Origin: Acidobacteriaceae bacterium
GTDB taxonomy: Bacteria; Acidobacteriota; Terriglobia; Terriglobales; Acidobacteriaceae
Direction: 5' to 3'
Length of the DNA: 38,049 bases
Assembly: GCA_003140075.1 (NCBI GenBank)
Contig: PLIO01000098.1
Span: 68,130-106,178 of the forward strand
The stretch's first letter is position 1; the number at the start of each line of letters is the position of its first letter. Positions 1 to 7,481 of this stretch are shown in pieces. The notes under the pieces are model-generated. The model was not told where the DNA came from. It searched no databases and saw only the letters and a list, made by a program, of their open reading frames with translations. The translations under genes and the position numbers were made by a program.

Positions 1-2447
1 TTCGCCGCCCAGTCGCGCGACGAGCCGGAACCGTATTCTTTCCCGGCGAGGATGATGAGGGGAGTGTGTTCGGATTGATACTTCTGCGAAGCGTCGAAGA
101 TCGACATCTCTTGATTCGTCGGCAGGTGGCGGGTGAAGCCGCCTTCGGTCGCGACGAGTTTGTTGCGCAGGCGGACGTTGGCGAAGGTACCGCGGACCAT
201 CACTTCGTGATTGCCGCGGCGCGAGCCGTAGGAGTTGAAGTCGGCAGGCTTGACGCCGTGCTCTTGCAGATACTTTCCGGCGGGGCCGTCTTTCTTGATG
301 GAGCCGGCAGGAGAGATGTGGTCGGTGGTGACGCTGTCTCCCAATACCGCCAGTACGCGGGCAGAGTGAATGTCCTCGACGGCCGACGGCTGAATCTTCA
401 TGCCCTCGAAGTAGGGAGCGCGGCGGATGTAGGTGGAATCTTTTTCCCAGGCGTAGGTCTGGCCTTTGGGCACGTTCAGGCCGCGCCAGCGCTCGTCTCC
501 AGCGAAAACTTCGGCGTAGCTCTTAGAAAACATTTCGGCGGTGACGGAGTGTTCGACGGCTTCTTCAACTTCGCGCTGCGTGGGCCAGATATCCGCGAGA
601 TAGACGGGCTTGCCGTCTTTGCCTTTGCCGAGGGCGTCTTTGCGGAGGTCGGTGTCGATGCGTCCGGCTAACGCGAAGGCGACGACCAGCGGCGGCGACA
701 TTAAATAGTTGGCGCGGACTTCGGAGTTGATGCGGCCTTCGAAGTTGCGATTTCCGGAGAGGACGCTGGCGACGACGAGATCCTTTTCGTCGATGGCTTT
801 GGAAACTTCGTCGGGGAGCGGGCCGGAGTTACCGATGCAAGTGGTGCATCCATATCCGACGATGTGGAATTTTAGCTTTTCGAGATACGGGGTGAGGCCG
901 GCGTTCTCGAGATAATCGCGGACGACTTTGGAGCCGGGGGCGAGCGACGTCTTTACCCAGGGCGGAACTTGTAGTCCTTTTTCGACGGCTTTCTTGGCGA
1001 GCAGGCCTGCACCGATCATTACCGATGGGTTCGAGGTGTTGGTGCAGGAAGTGATGGCTGCGATGACGACGCTGCCGTGTTTCAGCGCAGCCTTTACGTC
1101 TTGCGGGACGTGCTCGTGGATGTTGGGGTCTTCGACTCCGATGGCGGCGGGGCTGCCGCCTTCCTGTTCCCAGTTTGCGGAAGTTCCGGCTTTTGCAGTC
1201 TGAGTTGCGGTTGCCGATGCACTGGCCGCGAAGGACTTTGGTTTGATCAGCGACGGGAGAGCTCTGTTGAATGATTCTCCGGCTTGCGAGAGGATAACGC
1301 GGTCTTGCGGGCGCTTGGGTCCGGCAAGACTAGGTTCGACGGTGGCGAGATCGAGTGAGAGCAATTCAGAATATTCGGCTTCGGGAGTTCTGTCGTCGTG
1401 AAAGAGTCCCTGCTCGCGGCAATAAGCTTCGACGAGGGCGATTTGCTCGGCGCTGCGGCCGCTGAGTCTGAGATACTTCAAACTCTCTTTATCGACTGGG
1501 AAGATGCCGCACGTCGCGCCGTACTCCGGAGACATGTTGGCGATGGTCGCGCGATCAGCAAGCGGGAGATCGCGCAGGCCGGGGCCGAAGTACTCGACGA
1601 ATTTTCCGACAACCCCATGCTTGCGCAACATCTCAGTGATAGTAAGAACAAGATCGGTAGCAGTAGCCCCTTCGCGCAACCGTCCAGTGAGCTTCACTCC
1701 AACGACAAGCGGAATCAGCATGGAGACGGGTTGGCCGAGCATGGCGGCTTCCGCCTCGATGCCGCCCACGCCCCATCCGAGCACGCCGAGCCCGTTGATC
1801 ATTGTGGTGTGGGAGTCGGTGCCGACGAGAGTGTCGGGGTAGGCGGTGCGGGGGCCGTTGGATTCGTTGACGAAGACTACGCGAGCGAGGTATTCGAGGT
1901 TGACCTGGTGGACGATGCCGGTGTCGGGGGGGACGATGGCGAGGTTGCGAAATCCGGTTTGGCCCCAGCGGAGGAAAGAATAACGTTCTTTGTTGCGTTG
2001 GAATTCGAGCAGGGCGTTTACGTCGAAGGCGCTGGCGGTGCCGAATTCGTCGACCTGCACGGAGTGGTCGATTACGAGTTCGACCGGCTGCAGCGGGTTG
2101 ATCAGGGCGGGGTCGCCGCCGAGGTCTTGCATGGCGTCGCGCATGGCGGCCAGGTCGACTACGCAGGGGACTCCGGTGAAATCCTGCAACAGGACGCGGC
2201 TGGGGGTGAAGGCAATTTCTTTGTCGGGCTTCGAAGTCTTGTTCCACGCGGCCATGGATCGCACGTCTTCTTTCTTGACGTTGCGGCCGTCTTCGGTGCG
2301 CAGCAGGTTTTCGAGGAGGATGCGCAGGGAGTAGGGGAGGTGCTTGGTGGAGATGCCTTGCCGATCGAGGGCGTCGAGGCGGTAAATTTCGTATTCTTTG
2401 TTGCCGACTTTGAGGGTGGAGCGGGAGTTGAAGCTGTTTAAGGACAT
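1..2447 (-). CDS. acnA: Aconitate hydratase (IRP1/AcnA type), partial, 3' end outside window
   Basis: Aconitase isomerises citrate to isocitrate through cis-aconitate in the cytoplasmic TCA cycle, using a [4Fe-4S] cluster. About 815 codons are visible from the ATG at 2447; the reading frame is still open at the left edge, so the end of the swivel domain is missing. The early residues (NSRSTL...YEIYRLDAL, then [14 protein letters not shown]) are typical of the AcnA/IRP1 branch. The cluster ligands are all present: Cys468 in [15 protein letters not shown], and Cys534 and Cys537 in [12 protein letters not shown]. The substrate-binding stretch [10 protein letters not shown] is visible just at the window edge. 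A linker between the main and C-terminal parts is Ala/Thr-rich ([10 protein letters not shown]). It lies alone, about 190 bp from the restriction remnant. Confidence 0.95.
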   Translation of the reverse strand, partial: MSLNSFNSRSTLKVGNKEYEIYRLDALDRQGISTKHLPYSLRILLENLLRTEDGRNVKKEDVRSMAAWNKTSKPDKEIAFTPSRVLLQDFTGVPCVVDLAAMRDAMQDLGGDPALINPLQPVELVIDHSVQVDEFGTASAFDVNALLEFQRNKERYSFLRWGQTGFRNLAIVPPDTGIVHQVNLEYLARVVFVNESNGPRTAYPDTLVGTDSHTTMINGLGVLGWGVGGIEAEAAMLGQPVSMLIPLVVGVKLTGRLREGATATDLVLTITEMLRKHGVVGKFVEYFGPGLRDLPLADRATIANMSPEYGATCGIFPVDKESLKYLRLSGRSAEQIALVEAYCREQGLFHDDRTPEAEYSELLSLDLATVEPSLAGPKRPQDRVILSQAGESFNRALPSLIKPKSFAASASATATQTAKAGTSANWEQEGGSPAAIGVEDPNIHEHVPQDVKAALKHGSVVIAAITSCTNTSNPSVMIGAGLLAKKAVEKGLQVPPWVKTSLAPGSKVVRDYLENAGLTPYLEKLKFHIVGYGCTTCIGNSGPLPDEVSKAIDEKDLVVASVLSGNRNFEGRINSEVRANYLMSPPLVVAFALAGRIDTDLRKDALGKGKDGKPVYLADIWPTQREVEEAVEHSVTAEMFSKSYAEVFAGDERWRGLNVPKGQTYAWEKDSTYIRRAPYFEGMKIQPSAVEDIHSARVLAVLGDSVTTDHISPAGSIKKDGPAGKYLQEHGVKPADFNSYGSRRGNHEVMVRGTFANVRLRNKLVATEGGFTRHLPTNQEMSIFDASQKYQSEHTPLIILAGKEYGSGSSRDWAA

Positions 2448-2635
2448 GATGGCCTTCCTGATGAAAATAGATGCCGCGAGACGGCTGGCGATGCACAGCG
2501 GGTTGAAGCGAATACTGGAACCTACAAGTTTAGTCGTTTTGGCGGGGAATGCGTAGGGGGGATGGGGCTGTGCGTTCGTAGCGGCCACAGATATCTATGT
2601 AGCCTTGCGCCGTGTTGACCCGCCTCACGAAGCAA

Positions 2636-3205
2636 TCAGGCGGTCGGGAGGCCGGTTGCGGTGGGAAGAATGGCTTGATAGCTGGCGTCGAGGGCGGGGC
2701 CGAGCAGGAGGATTGCCGAGATGCGGCGTACGACCTGAGAGAAATATGCGGCTTCCTCGGAACTGAGCGGACGTCCAAGCAGCGGGAATTCTCGGTAGCT
2801 TAGCCACTTCTTGAGAACCTGGTAGCCGCCGAGCGTGTAATTCCAGACGTTGATCGGGACTGCCGACCAGAACGATTCGCCGTTGAGATGCACGTCGACG
2901 CAGCTTTCGCCGAGGAGGGCGATCGCGTCTTCGAAGGTAAGCGACTCTGTTGATGCGAGTCCGGCCATCTTTTCGCTCTCATGTGCGTTCTACGGACGTT
3001 CTGGGGATAGACCCGGCCCGGGCGCGACAGTACTGTCACGGCCTCGACGGCCCCAGCCGGCAGTCACCTTAAGAGCCTTTTCCAAATCTGGTTCTTGGGG
3101 AAGTTTGAGGGCGCTTAAGAATGACCATTCGGTGCCGAGGTCTATCGAGAATTCGGGATCAAGGAGGTGGGCCAGGCGGCGACCAAGGGCTGGTGTGGCC
3201 GGCAT
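2636..3205 (-). pseudogene. C-terminal remnant of a type ISP restriction-modification enzyme
   Basis: One reading frame, read from 3205 down to 2636, is broken by an in-frame TAG at 2992-2990. The part before the stop contains MPATPALGRRLAHLLDPE. The part after it contains SFWSAVPINVWNYTLGGYQV, LKKWLSYREFPLLGRPLSSE and VVRRISAILLLGPALD. I recognise this as the extreme C-terminal (target-recognition) region of large single-chain type ISP restriction-modification proteins (LlaBIII-like), where VWNYTLGGYQVLKKWLSYRE is a hallmark. A TAG also lies shortly upstream of 3205 in the same frame, and no helicase, nuclease or methyltransferase part is present. It is therefore a relic of about 190 codons from an enzyme normally well over 1,000 residues long. 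The piece after the stop could still be translated from ATG 2968, but it would have no catalytic domain. Confidence 0.7.
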
Positions 3206-3225
3206 GGGGACGGCATTCGCCTAAC

Positions 3226-3458
3226 ATGATTGCACAATGTGTTGGCTTATGGCGGGTAAGGACTTTGATTCCGCTGCGGGGAGGGTCTTATGCCAGCTCG
3301 ACGCGACGAACAAATGCATAGGTCCTTCGTTGGGAGTCGCCCGCTACGCGTGCGACTCCGCTTCCTCAGGATGACAGTTGGGCTTCAAGGACGGGTCTTG
3401 CCAGGAAACCGACCTCAGGGGCTTAAAGCCCCGCGTCTTCCGGGGCGCTAGACGGCAC
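3226..3458. repeat. Intergenic host repeats left of the IS element
   Basis: No gene is seen here. The stretch holds a unit with GGGAGTCGCCCGC...GCGACTCC followed by CTCAGGATGACA (about 3328-3376), then GGGGCTTAAAGCCCC and a GGCAC half-palindrome. The last part continues on the far side of the IS element (6133 onward), so the IS has split one copy of a host repeat that also occurs near 9.2 kb and 14.3 kb. Confidence 0.6.
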
Positions 3459-3469
3459 GACTTGAAGTC
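3459..3469 (+). repeat. Left copy of 11-bp direct repeat (target-site duplication) flanking the IS
   Basis: GACTTGAAGTC occurs here and again, in the same orientation, at 6122-6132. The flanking bases differ on both sides, so 11 bp is the maximum length. Because the target is nearly palindromic, symmetric trimming to 9 or 7 bp fits equally well. Confidence 0.75.
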
Positions 3470-3491
3470 ACGATTATTCACTTGACAAAGG
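3470..3491 (+). repeat. Left terminal inverted repeat of the IS1595-family element
   Basis: It begins ACGATTATTCACTTGAC. The reverse complement of the right end (6121 to 6100) begins AAGATTATTCACTTCAC. The two ends match at 19 of 22 positions. Confidence 0.85.
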
Positions 3492-3510
3492 TAGATCATG
3501 GCGCTATAGT
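3482..3510 (+). promoter_or_regulatory. Sigma-70-type promoter embedded in the left IS end, driving the transposase
   Basis: A perfect -35 box TTGACA (3482-3487) is followed by a 17-bp spacer and TATAGT (3505-3510). The -35 box overlaps the left inverted repeat, so transposase binding at the end could repress its own promoter. A hairpin GATAAAC...GTTTATC (3525-3553) follows in the leader. Confidence 0.7.
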
Positions 3511-3677
3511 TTTCTTGTGCTTGAGATAAACATCACGGTTTCTTCGGTTTATCGACCCCTAACTCCTGTTCTCGCTTCTCAATCTTGCCTAGAAGTTGCT
3601 TCCGTACTCCCGCTGCTAGTTTTCGGGTCGGAATCCGATCTAAAGGGTGCTTCTCTCGCTTCGGAGGTTTACTAGTC

Positions 3678-4574
3678 ATGACTTTGAATGACCTCTCTCA
3701 TATGTATTCCACGGACGAACAATGCCGCGCTCTGCTGAAAAAGCTCCGCTGGCCTTACGGCGTGGAGTGCCTTCGCTGCAAGAGCAAGAAAGTATTTGAA
3801 CTGGCTGAGTATGCGAAATTTGAATGTGGCGAGTGCCATTATCAATTCAGCGTTACGACTCAAACCATCTTTCACGATACGCACCTTCCGCTGGAAACTT
3901 GGTTGATGGCCGTCCTGTTGCTTGTGGAAGCCCGGAAAGGTATCTCCGCTAACCAGATCAAGCGCACCCTGAGCATTGGAAGCTACAAGACCGCGTGGTA
4001 TCTCTGCCATCGGATTCGGAAGGCTATGCAAGATGTCGAGCTGACAATGATGGATGGCACTGTCGAGGTAGACGAAACCTACATCGGAGCTAGTCAGAAA
4101 GGCCACAGCAAACCAGGATTCGGAGATTCCAAAAAACAAATTGTGGTCGGCATCCGGCAACGCGGCGGCGATCTGCGATTCTTCCACGCGGCAGATGTGA
4201 AAGCAGGAACACTGGCGAAGTATGTACGGGAGACTGTCAGCGAAGACGTTGAGGTAATCGTCACCGATGAATTCAATACCTACCCGACAGCGTTCCGCGA
4301 TACACCGTTCGCCGGAAAGCACAAGACGATCAAACATAAATCCAAAATCTACGTTGACGGCGACATTCACACCAACACGGTCGAATCGGCGTTCTCGCTC
4401 CTGAAACGCGGCATCCTCGGAACGTGGCACAGAATCAGCGCGAAGCATCTCGCCGCCTATCTGGATGAGATGACGTTCCGCTTCAATCGCCGGAAGAACC
4501 CCGATCTCTTCATTGACACGCTGCGCCATATGATTACTGCCGACCCTTTGACTTTCGAAAAGTTAACGGCCTAA
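3678..4574 (+). CDS. IS1595-family (ISXO2-like) transposase
   Basis: This DDE-type transposase of 298 residues should act on the inverted repeats at 3470 and 6121. The ATG at 3678 is preceded by GGAGG about nine bases upstream; the longer open frame from 3585 lacks such a site. An N-terminal zinc ribbon carries two CxxC pairs (CLRCKSKK and CGECHYQFS), followed by a helix-turn-helix-like segment (GISANQIKRTLSIGSYKTAW). The catalytic core shows VEVDETYIG (first Asp, about residue 131), VTDEFNTYPT (second Asp) and HTNTVESAFSLLKRG (Glu region), the IS1595 pattern. The length is normal and the frame is uninterrupted, so it may be active. Its stop overlaps by a few bases the stop of the convergent zinc-ribbon gene. 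Confidence 0.95.
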   Translation: MTLNDLSHMYSTDEQCRALLKKLRWPYGVECLRCKSKKVFELAEYAKFECGECHYQFSVTTQTIFHDTHLPLETWLMAVLLLVEARKGISANQIKRTLSIGSYKTAWYLCHRIRKAMQDVELTMMDGTVEVDETYIGASQKGHSKPGFGDSKKQIVVGIRQRGGDLRFFHAADVKAGTLAKYVRETVSEDVEVIVTDEFNTYPTAFRDTPFAGKHKTIKHKSKIYVDGDIHTNTVESAFSLLKRGILGTWHRISAKHLAAYLDEMTFRFNRRKNPDLFIDTLRHMITADPLTFEKLTA

Positions 4575-4825
4575 CTGCTCGACTGAATATTTTCCTTTAC
4601 GAGTAGTTCCACTCTTGTGTTTGTATTACCCGCGTCTCTGCGGAACCTTGCAAACGCAGCCATCGCATTTCTTAGACTTTCGTCCAAAACCAAGTGGCAT
4701 GACGGACATTGCTCAGGGACAGGAGCGGAAACTGGCCACGTTGTCCGGGTACTACAATTGCCGCACACAATTGAGAGTTCTGACATGTCCGACAGTTCTA
4801 CTACGGTAATTTTGTAGGCAGTCAT
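4571..4825 (-). CDS. Small zinc-ribbon protein, IS passenger
   Basis: This 84-residue protein has two CxxC knuckles, Cys21/Cys24 (CGNC) and Cys40/Cys43 (CPSC), spaced like a rubredoxin-type zinc ribbon, followed by a charged helical tail (MAAFARFRRDAGN). I do not recognise the family. The start at 4825 is chosen because the preceding gene ends in TAA at 4829-4827, giving a TAAGATG junction that suggests translational coupling; a longer frame exists up to 4912 but would overlap that gene. It is the last gene of the passenger operon and converges on the transposase. A nucleic-acid or protein-binding accessory role is possible, but nothing in the sequence decides it. Confidence 0.65.
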   Translation of the reverse strand: MTAYKITVVELSDMSELSIVCGNCSTRTTWPVSAPVPEQCPSCHLVLDESLRNAMAAFARFRRDAGNTNTRVELLVKENIQSSS

Positions 4826-4826
4826 C

Positions 4827-5078
4827 TTAGTGCTTGCACCAGACTGGCCTAATCTCTTTCGAGCACGCTTCCATGTTTTGCGTGCTATCGGATATCTCTC
4901 CGAGCCGATCATTCATGGCGTCCAGTTTTCCAGCCAGATCACTGGAGTCGTAATGCTGGCTCCATCCACTACTCTCAATCTCACGGCGGAGGGTTCGCAA
5001 AGAAACCCAGTTCATGCAATTACTAACCAAAAGGGCCAGCAGCAACAGTGGCACCCACGGAACACTATTTAGTCGCAT
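4827..5078 (-). CDS. Small single-pass membrane protein with helical tail, IS passenger
   Basis: This 83-residue protein starts with a hydrophobic segment (about residues 7-27, VPWVPLLLLALLVSNCMNWV), then has a polar, heptad-like stretch (LRTLRREIESS, LAGKLDAMNDRLGEI) that could form a short coiled coil facing one side of the membrane. Cys21 lies in the hydrophobic stretch but is not followed by an obvious lipoprotein pattern. A GAGG motif lies about ten bases before the ATG at 5078. It sits 28 bp after the Ntn-hydrolase gene and one base before the zinc-ribbon gene, so the three are probably co-transcribed. I recognise no family. A role as membrane tether or inhibitor for the hydrolase is speculation. 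Confidence 0.6.
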   Translation of the reverse strand: MRLNSVPWVPLLLLALLVSNCMNWVSLRTLRREIESSGWSQHYDSSDLAGKLDAMNDRLGEISDSTQNMEACSKEIRPVWCKH

Positions 5079-5106
5079 CGCTGGGCAACCTCTTTCCCGA
5101 ACAGTT

Positions 5107-6009
5107 TTACTTCGTCGCTTTCGATTTGCGCGAAGCTAGTCGCTTAGATCGTACTGCCATAACGGGCTTCATTACAGCAACCGCAAATGTTGACAACTCG
5201 TCTCGCCAATTCGAAGGAGGCGGGGCAGCATCTTCCTTTGTTCGTTTTTCAAACGGTGAACGAGTGGCCTTGACCCACACGCGCTCAATAAGTTTCTGTG
5301 TTTCCCTTGGAATGAACACTGGTTTATTGCTGCCCGCAACTATCACCTGTGCGTCCCACTCGTATCCCACGTTTGCATTTAACTCAGCGTTCGCTTTTGC
5401 ATCGAATACGTCATAAAGAACACGATCTACACCGTGGGTCCTCTTGTGTTCCGTGAACAGGAGATGCGAAACTGCCTCCCCCCATCCGCTCCCGATAGCG
5501 TGAAACCCCGTGGTAGTCATATCCGTCACCACTCCAGGGTTCATCACGTCCAAGATGAAGGGTTTATCTTCTCCGTCAAAACCGCATACTAATAGCTGAC
5601 AATCCATATCGAAGGCGTCTATCTCTTCCGCGACGGATTTTATATATGGATTGATTGCTGCCCCTTTGACAGCATCAAGATAATCCGAACGTTTCAGCAG
5701 TCGCGGCGCTAGGTAAAGTTGCTCGACAAGTTCATCTTTAGCCGCCTTGTACTCCGCCTCCAGCAACTTGGTTGTATCTGCGACAGTCGTCGTTCCGACT
5801 TCCGATTCCCTTGCTAGGATTCTTGCTAATACCTTCGATGTTCCGCGTTCGCCCCCAGCGAACATAATCAGCGAACCGCTGGGATTGACGGGAAGCATTT
5901 TGATGCTATCGGAATCCCACTGGAAATGATCGCCGTACGAAAGAGCCTTGTCTGCGATACATACAATCGCTTCTTCGTTCGATGCGAGGGCGCTAACGCA
6001 GACAGTCAT
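5107..6009 (-). CDS. Proteasome/HslV-like Ntn hydrolase, IS passenger
   Basis: The predicted protein has 300 residues. The start at ATG 6009 is favoured over the upstream frame because AGGAG lies nine bases before it and because the second residue is Thr. Removal of Met would expose Thr1, the nucleophile of proteasome beta-type Ntn hydrolases. Counting from Thr1, the expected partners appear: Asp19 in CIADKALSYGD (proteasome Asp17) and Lys36 in SDSIKMLPV (Lys33). A Gly-rich turn follows (MFAGGERGTSK), and a later TGFHAIGSGWGEAVSH matches the GSG strand of beta-type subunits. The C-terminal 40 residues are basic and probably disordered. Proteins starting MTVC with this pattern occur in bacteria and phages as proteasome-like hydrolases of unknown substrate. 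No ATPase partner is encoded in the element. It is the first gene of the passenger operon. Confidence 0.75.
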   Translation of the reverse strand: MTVCVSALASNEEAIVCIADKALSYGDHFQWDSDSIKMLPVNPSGSLIMFAGGERGTSKVLARILARESEVGTTTVADTTKLLEAEYKAAKDELVEQLYLAPRLLKRSDYLDAVKGAAINPYIKSVAEEIDAFDMDCQLLVCGFDGEDKPFILDVMNPGVVTDMTTTGFHAIGSGWGEAVSHLLFTEHKRTHGVDRVLYDVFDAKANAELNANVGYEWDAQVIVAGSNKPVFIPRETQKLIERVWVKATRSPFEKRTKEDAAPPPSNWRDELSTFAVAVMKPVMAVRSKRLASRKSKATK

Positions 6010-6099
6010 AAAGCGCTTCTCCTGCCGCCTGTTTGATAATTTCGGCTTTCGCGGCTTTGGGGGCATCTAGAATACCCCCAGCGGCATGGTAGCACATAG

Positions 6100-6121
6100 C
6101 CTTCGTGAAGTGAATAATCTT
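6100..6121 (-). repeat. Right terminal inverted repeat of the IS1595-family element
   Basis: Read on the minus strand it begins AAGATTATTCACTTCAC and pairs with the left end at 3470-3491 (19 of 22 positions). Confidence 0.85.
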
Positions 6122-6132
6122 GACTTGAAGTC
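6122..6132 (+). repeat. Right copy of 11-bp direct repeat flanking the IS
   Basis: GACTTGAAGTC is identical to 3459-3469. It is followed by GTGCCCTTCCC, the second half of the host palindrome interrupted by the element. Confidence 0.75.
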
Positions 6133-6455
6133 GTGCCCTTCCCGGTCTCACCTCGGTCGGCAGTGATGAGGTGATGGCTAGTTGCATAGCTCCCTTCGGC
6201 AGGCTCAGGGCAGGCTCGTCGTCGGGAGCGGCCCGATACAGCTGGGCCGCCGAACAGCCGGGGGCGGCTGTTCCCACATTTCTATTTCGCCGCATGGGCG
6301 GGAGTGGTGCTGGCGTTTGTCGGACAAGAGTGTCCGACCCACATGGGCTGGCGCGATGCGGCCGATCCATCTGCCGACATCGGAAATGCGCTTGCTGGGT
6401 TTGCACTTGTGGTGTAGATTGGTGGCCCCCTCCCTTTTGTTCGCTGCTGAAAAGT
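6133..6455. repeat. Intergenic host repeats right of the IS element
   Basis: No convincing gene is seen. The stretch includes the second half of the split palindrome (GTGCCCTTCCC), a CCTTCGGCAGGCTCAGGGC unit (about 6192-6210) and a CCGGGGGCGGCTGTTCCCAC motif (about 6259), which resembles a GGCGGCTGTCCCCAC stretch near 15.49 kb. Open frames here are composed of repeat sequence. Confidence 0.55.
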
Positions 6456-6474
6456 CCGCTAAGGAGAAACTTCC

Positions 6475-7320
6475 ATGCCGCAGACTCGCAATCGCAAAGC
6501 TCAAAACCAGAGAAGGATAACCGCGCCGTTGCCCGAGGCGCTGAACCGTCATTTGCAAGATTATGCCGAAGCAGCAAAAGGCGCATCCAGAGCGGAAGCG
6601 ACCTGGCTACTATCGGGGGTTACGGTCAGCGCAGTGGGTCTTGGAATTCTGGCGCTGCCGCAGTTGGTACATGCGGAGGTGGTTTACACGCCCGCGAATC
6701 AAAGCGTGAACGAAAATGCGCGCAAACTGCAGATTGACTTCAATCACGACGGCATTGCCGATGCCAGCCTCTCCGTGCAGGGTTACTGCAACAGCGGCTC
6801 GGGGTTCCGAGAGTGCTTTGGATCAATTTTCGCCCTCGGATTGCAGGGCAACGAAGCCATGACCAGTGGCGGGTTTGCTGCGGCGGCGAAAATTGGCAAA
6901 ATCATCGGGCACCAAGACCAGTTCCAGGATTTTCCGGAAATGGCAAAATGCCGCAGCGACTTCAACGCGTTCAATCAAACTTCGTCCCACACCAGCAAAG
7001 GTCCGTGGGTGAATGCTAAGGCCCGCTATCTTGGTTTCAAGTTCAAAATCGAGGGTGAAACTCACTATGGATGGGCGCGATTGACGACCCAGGGTTTCCC
7101 CTGCTATCCCTCGGCTCGACTGACAGGCTACGCGTACGAGACGGTTGCCAACCGGCCCATCGTTGCGGGTATCAAGTCCTCGCCAGCGGCGGGGCAGATG
7201 GCGCCGGAGGACAATGGAGACGCAGCGGCTCTAAAGGAGAGCAACTACGCCTCTCTGGGAATCCTGGCCGTTGGCGCTCCGGCGCTTGAGATTTGGCGCA
7301 AAGAGGATGACGTTCGCTGA
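6475..7320 (+). CDS. Exported protein of unknown function with C-terminal hydrophobic tail
   Basis: The 281-residue product starts at an ATG with AAGGAG nine bases upstream. A long basic N-terminus (MPQTRNRKAQNQRR) precedes a hydrophobic segment at about residues 45-66 (WLLSGVTVSAVGLGILALPQ, then LVHAE), which looks like a late signal peptide or membrane anchor. The mature part has a calcium-loop-like FNHDGIADASL and the strand pattern HYGWARLT...LTGYAYET, seen in secreted acidobacterial and PEP-CTERM-like proteins. The C-terminus LGILAVGAPALEIWRKED is hydrophobic and then charged, as in sorting tags, but lacks a PEP motif. It stands alone between repeat regions. Function unknown; surface location is inferred. 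Confidence 0.75.
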   Translation: MPQTRNRKAQNQRRITAPLPEALNRHLQDYAEAAKGASRAEATWLLSGVTVSAVGLGILALPQLVHAEVVYTPANQSVNENARKLQIDFNHDGIADASLSVQGYCNSGSGFRECFGSIFALGLQGNEAMTSGGFAAAAKIGKIIGHQDQFQDFPEMAKCRSDFNAFNQTSSHTSKGPWVNAKARYLGFKFKIEGETHYGWARLTTQGFPCYPSARLTGYAYETVANRPIVAGIKSSPAAGQMAPEDNGDAAALKESNYASLGILAVGAPALEIWRKEDDVR

Positions 7321-7384
7321 AAATGCGCGAACGTCTTTTTTTGAGTAGCTTTTCTTACTTCCGCGAATCTTGCGCCCGCGAGGC

Positions 7385-7470
7385 CGCTGTTGACTCTATT
7401 GGGGGTTTGCGACTGGAAGTCGCGCCCTTTCAAAGCGGCGACTACATGAGCTTTTCCGCAGGCTTTTAGA
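7385..7470. repeat. Intergenic palindromic host repeat
   Basis: GCGACTGGAAGTCGCGCCCTT is a degenerate copy of the GGCAC-GACTTGAAGTC-GTGCC family, followed by a TTTTCCGCAGGCTTTT-like tail that is shared in degenerate form with the copy near 9.3 kb. Confidence 0.5.
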
Positions 7471-7481
7471 CTCGTGGCCTT

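Larger units (their letters stand above)
3470..6121 (+). mobile_element. IS1595-family insertion sequence with three passenger genes (about 2.65 kb)
   Basis: The boundaries come from terminal inverted repeats (3470-3491 and 6100-6121) and from flanking 11-bp direct repeats. Inside are the IS1595/ISXO2-like transposase on the plus strand (3678-4574) and, converging on it, a minus-strand operon of a proteasome-like Ntn hydrolase, a small membrane protein and a zinc-ribbon protein. The passenger half is visibly more AT-rich than the surrounding chromosome, which supports acquisition. A typical one-gene IS1595 member is about 1 kb, so the extra 1.6 kb is passenger DNA. Members with passenger genes are known in this family. 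I know of no described one with this gene set, but I could not search. Confidence 0.88.

Noticed and set aside
1398-2441. A 347-codon plus-strand frame and an 287-codon minus-strand frame over the aconitase gene
   Set aside because: Both lie across strongly conserved aconitase sequence; their products are low-complexity (Val/Gly/Asp or Arg/Pro-rich) shadows.
3672-4529. A 285-codon minus-strand frame inside the IS element
   Set aside because: It is antisense to the transposase and has no motif; the transposase frame carries the conserved residues.
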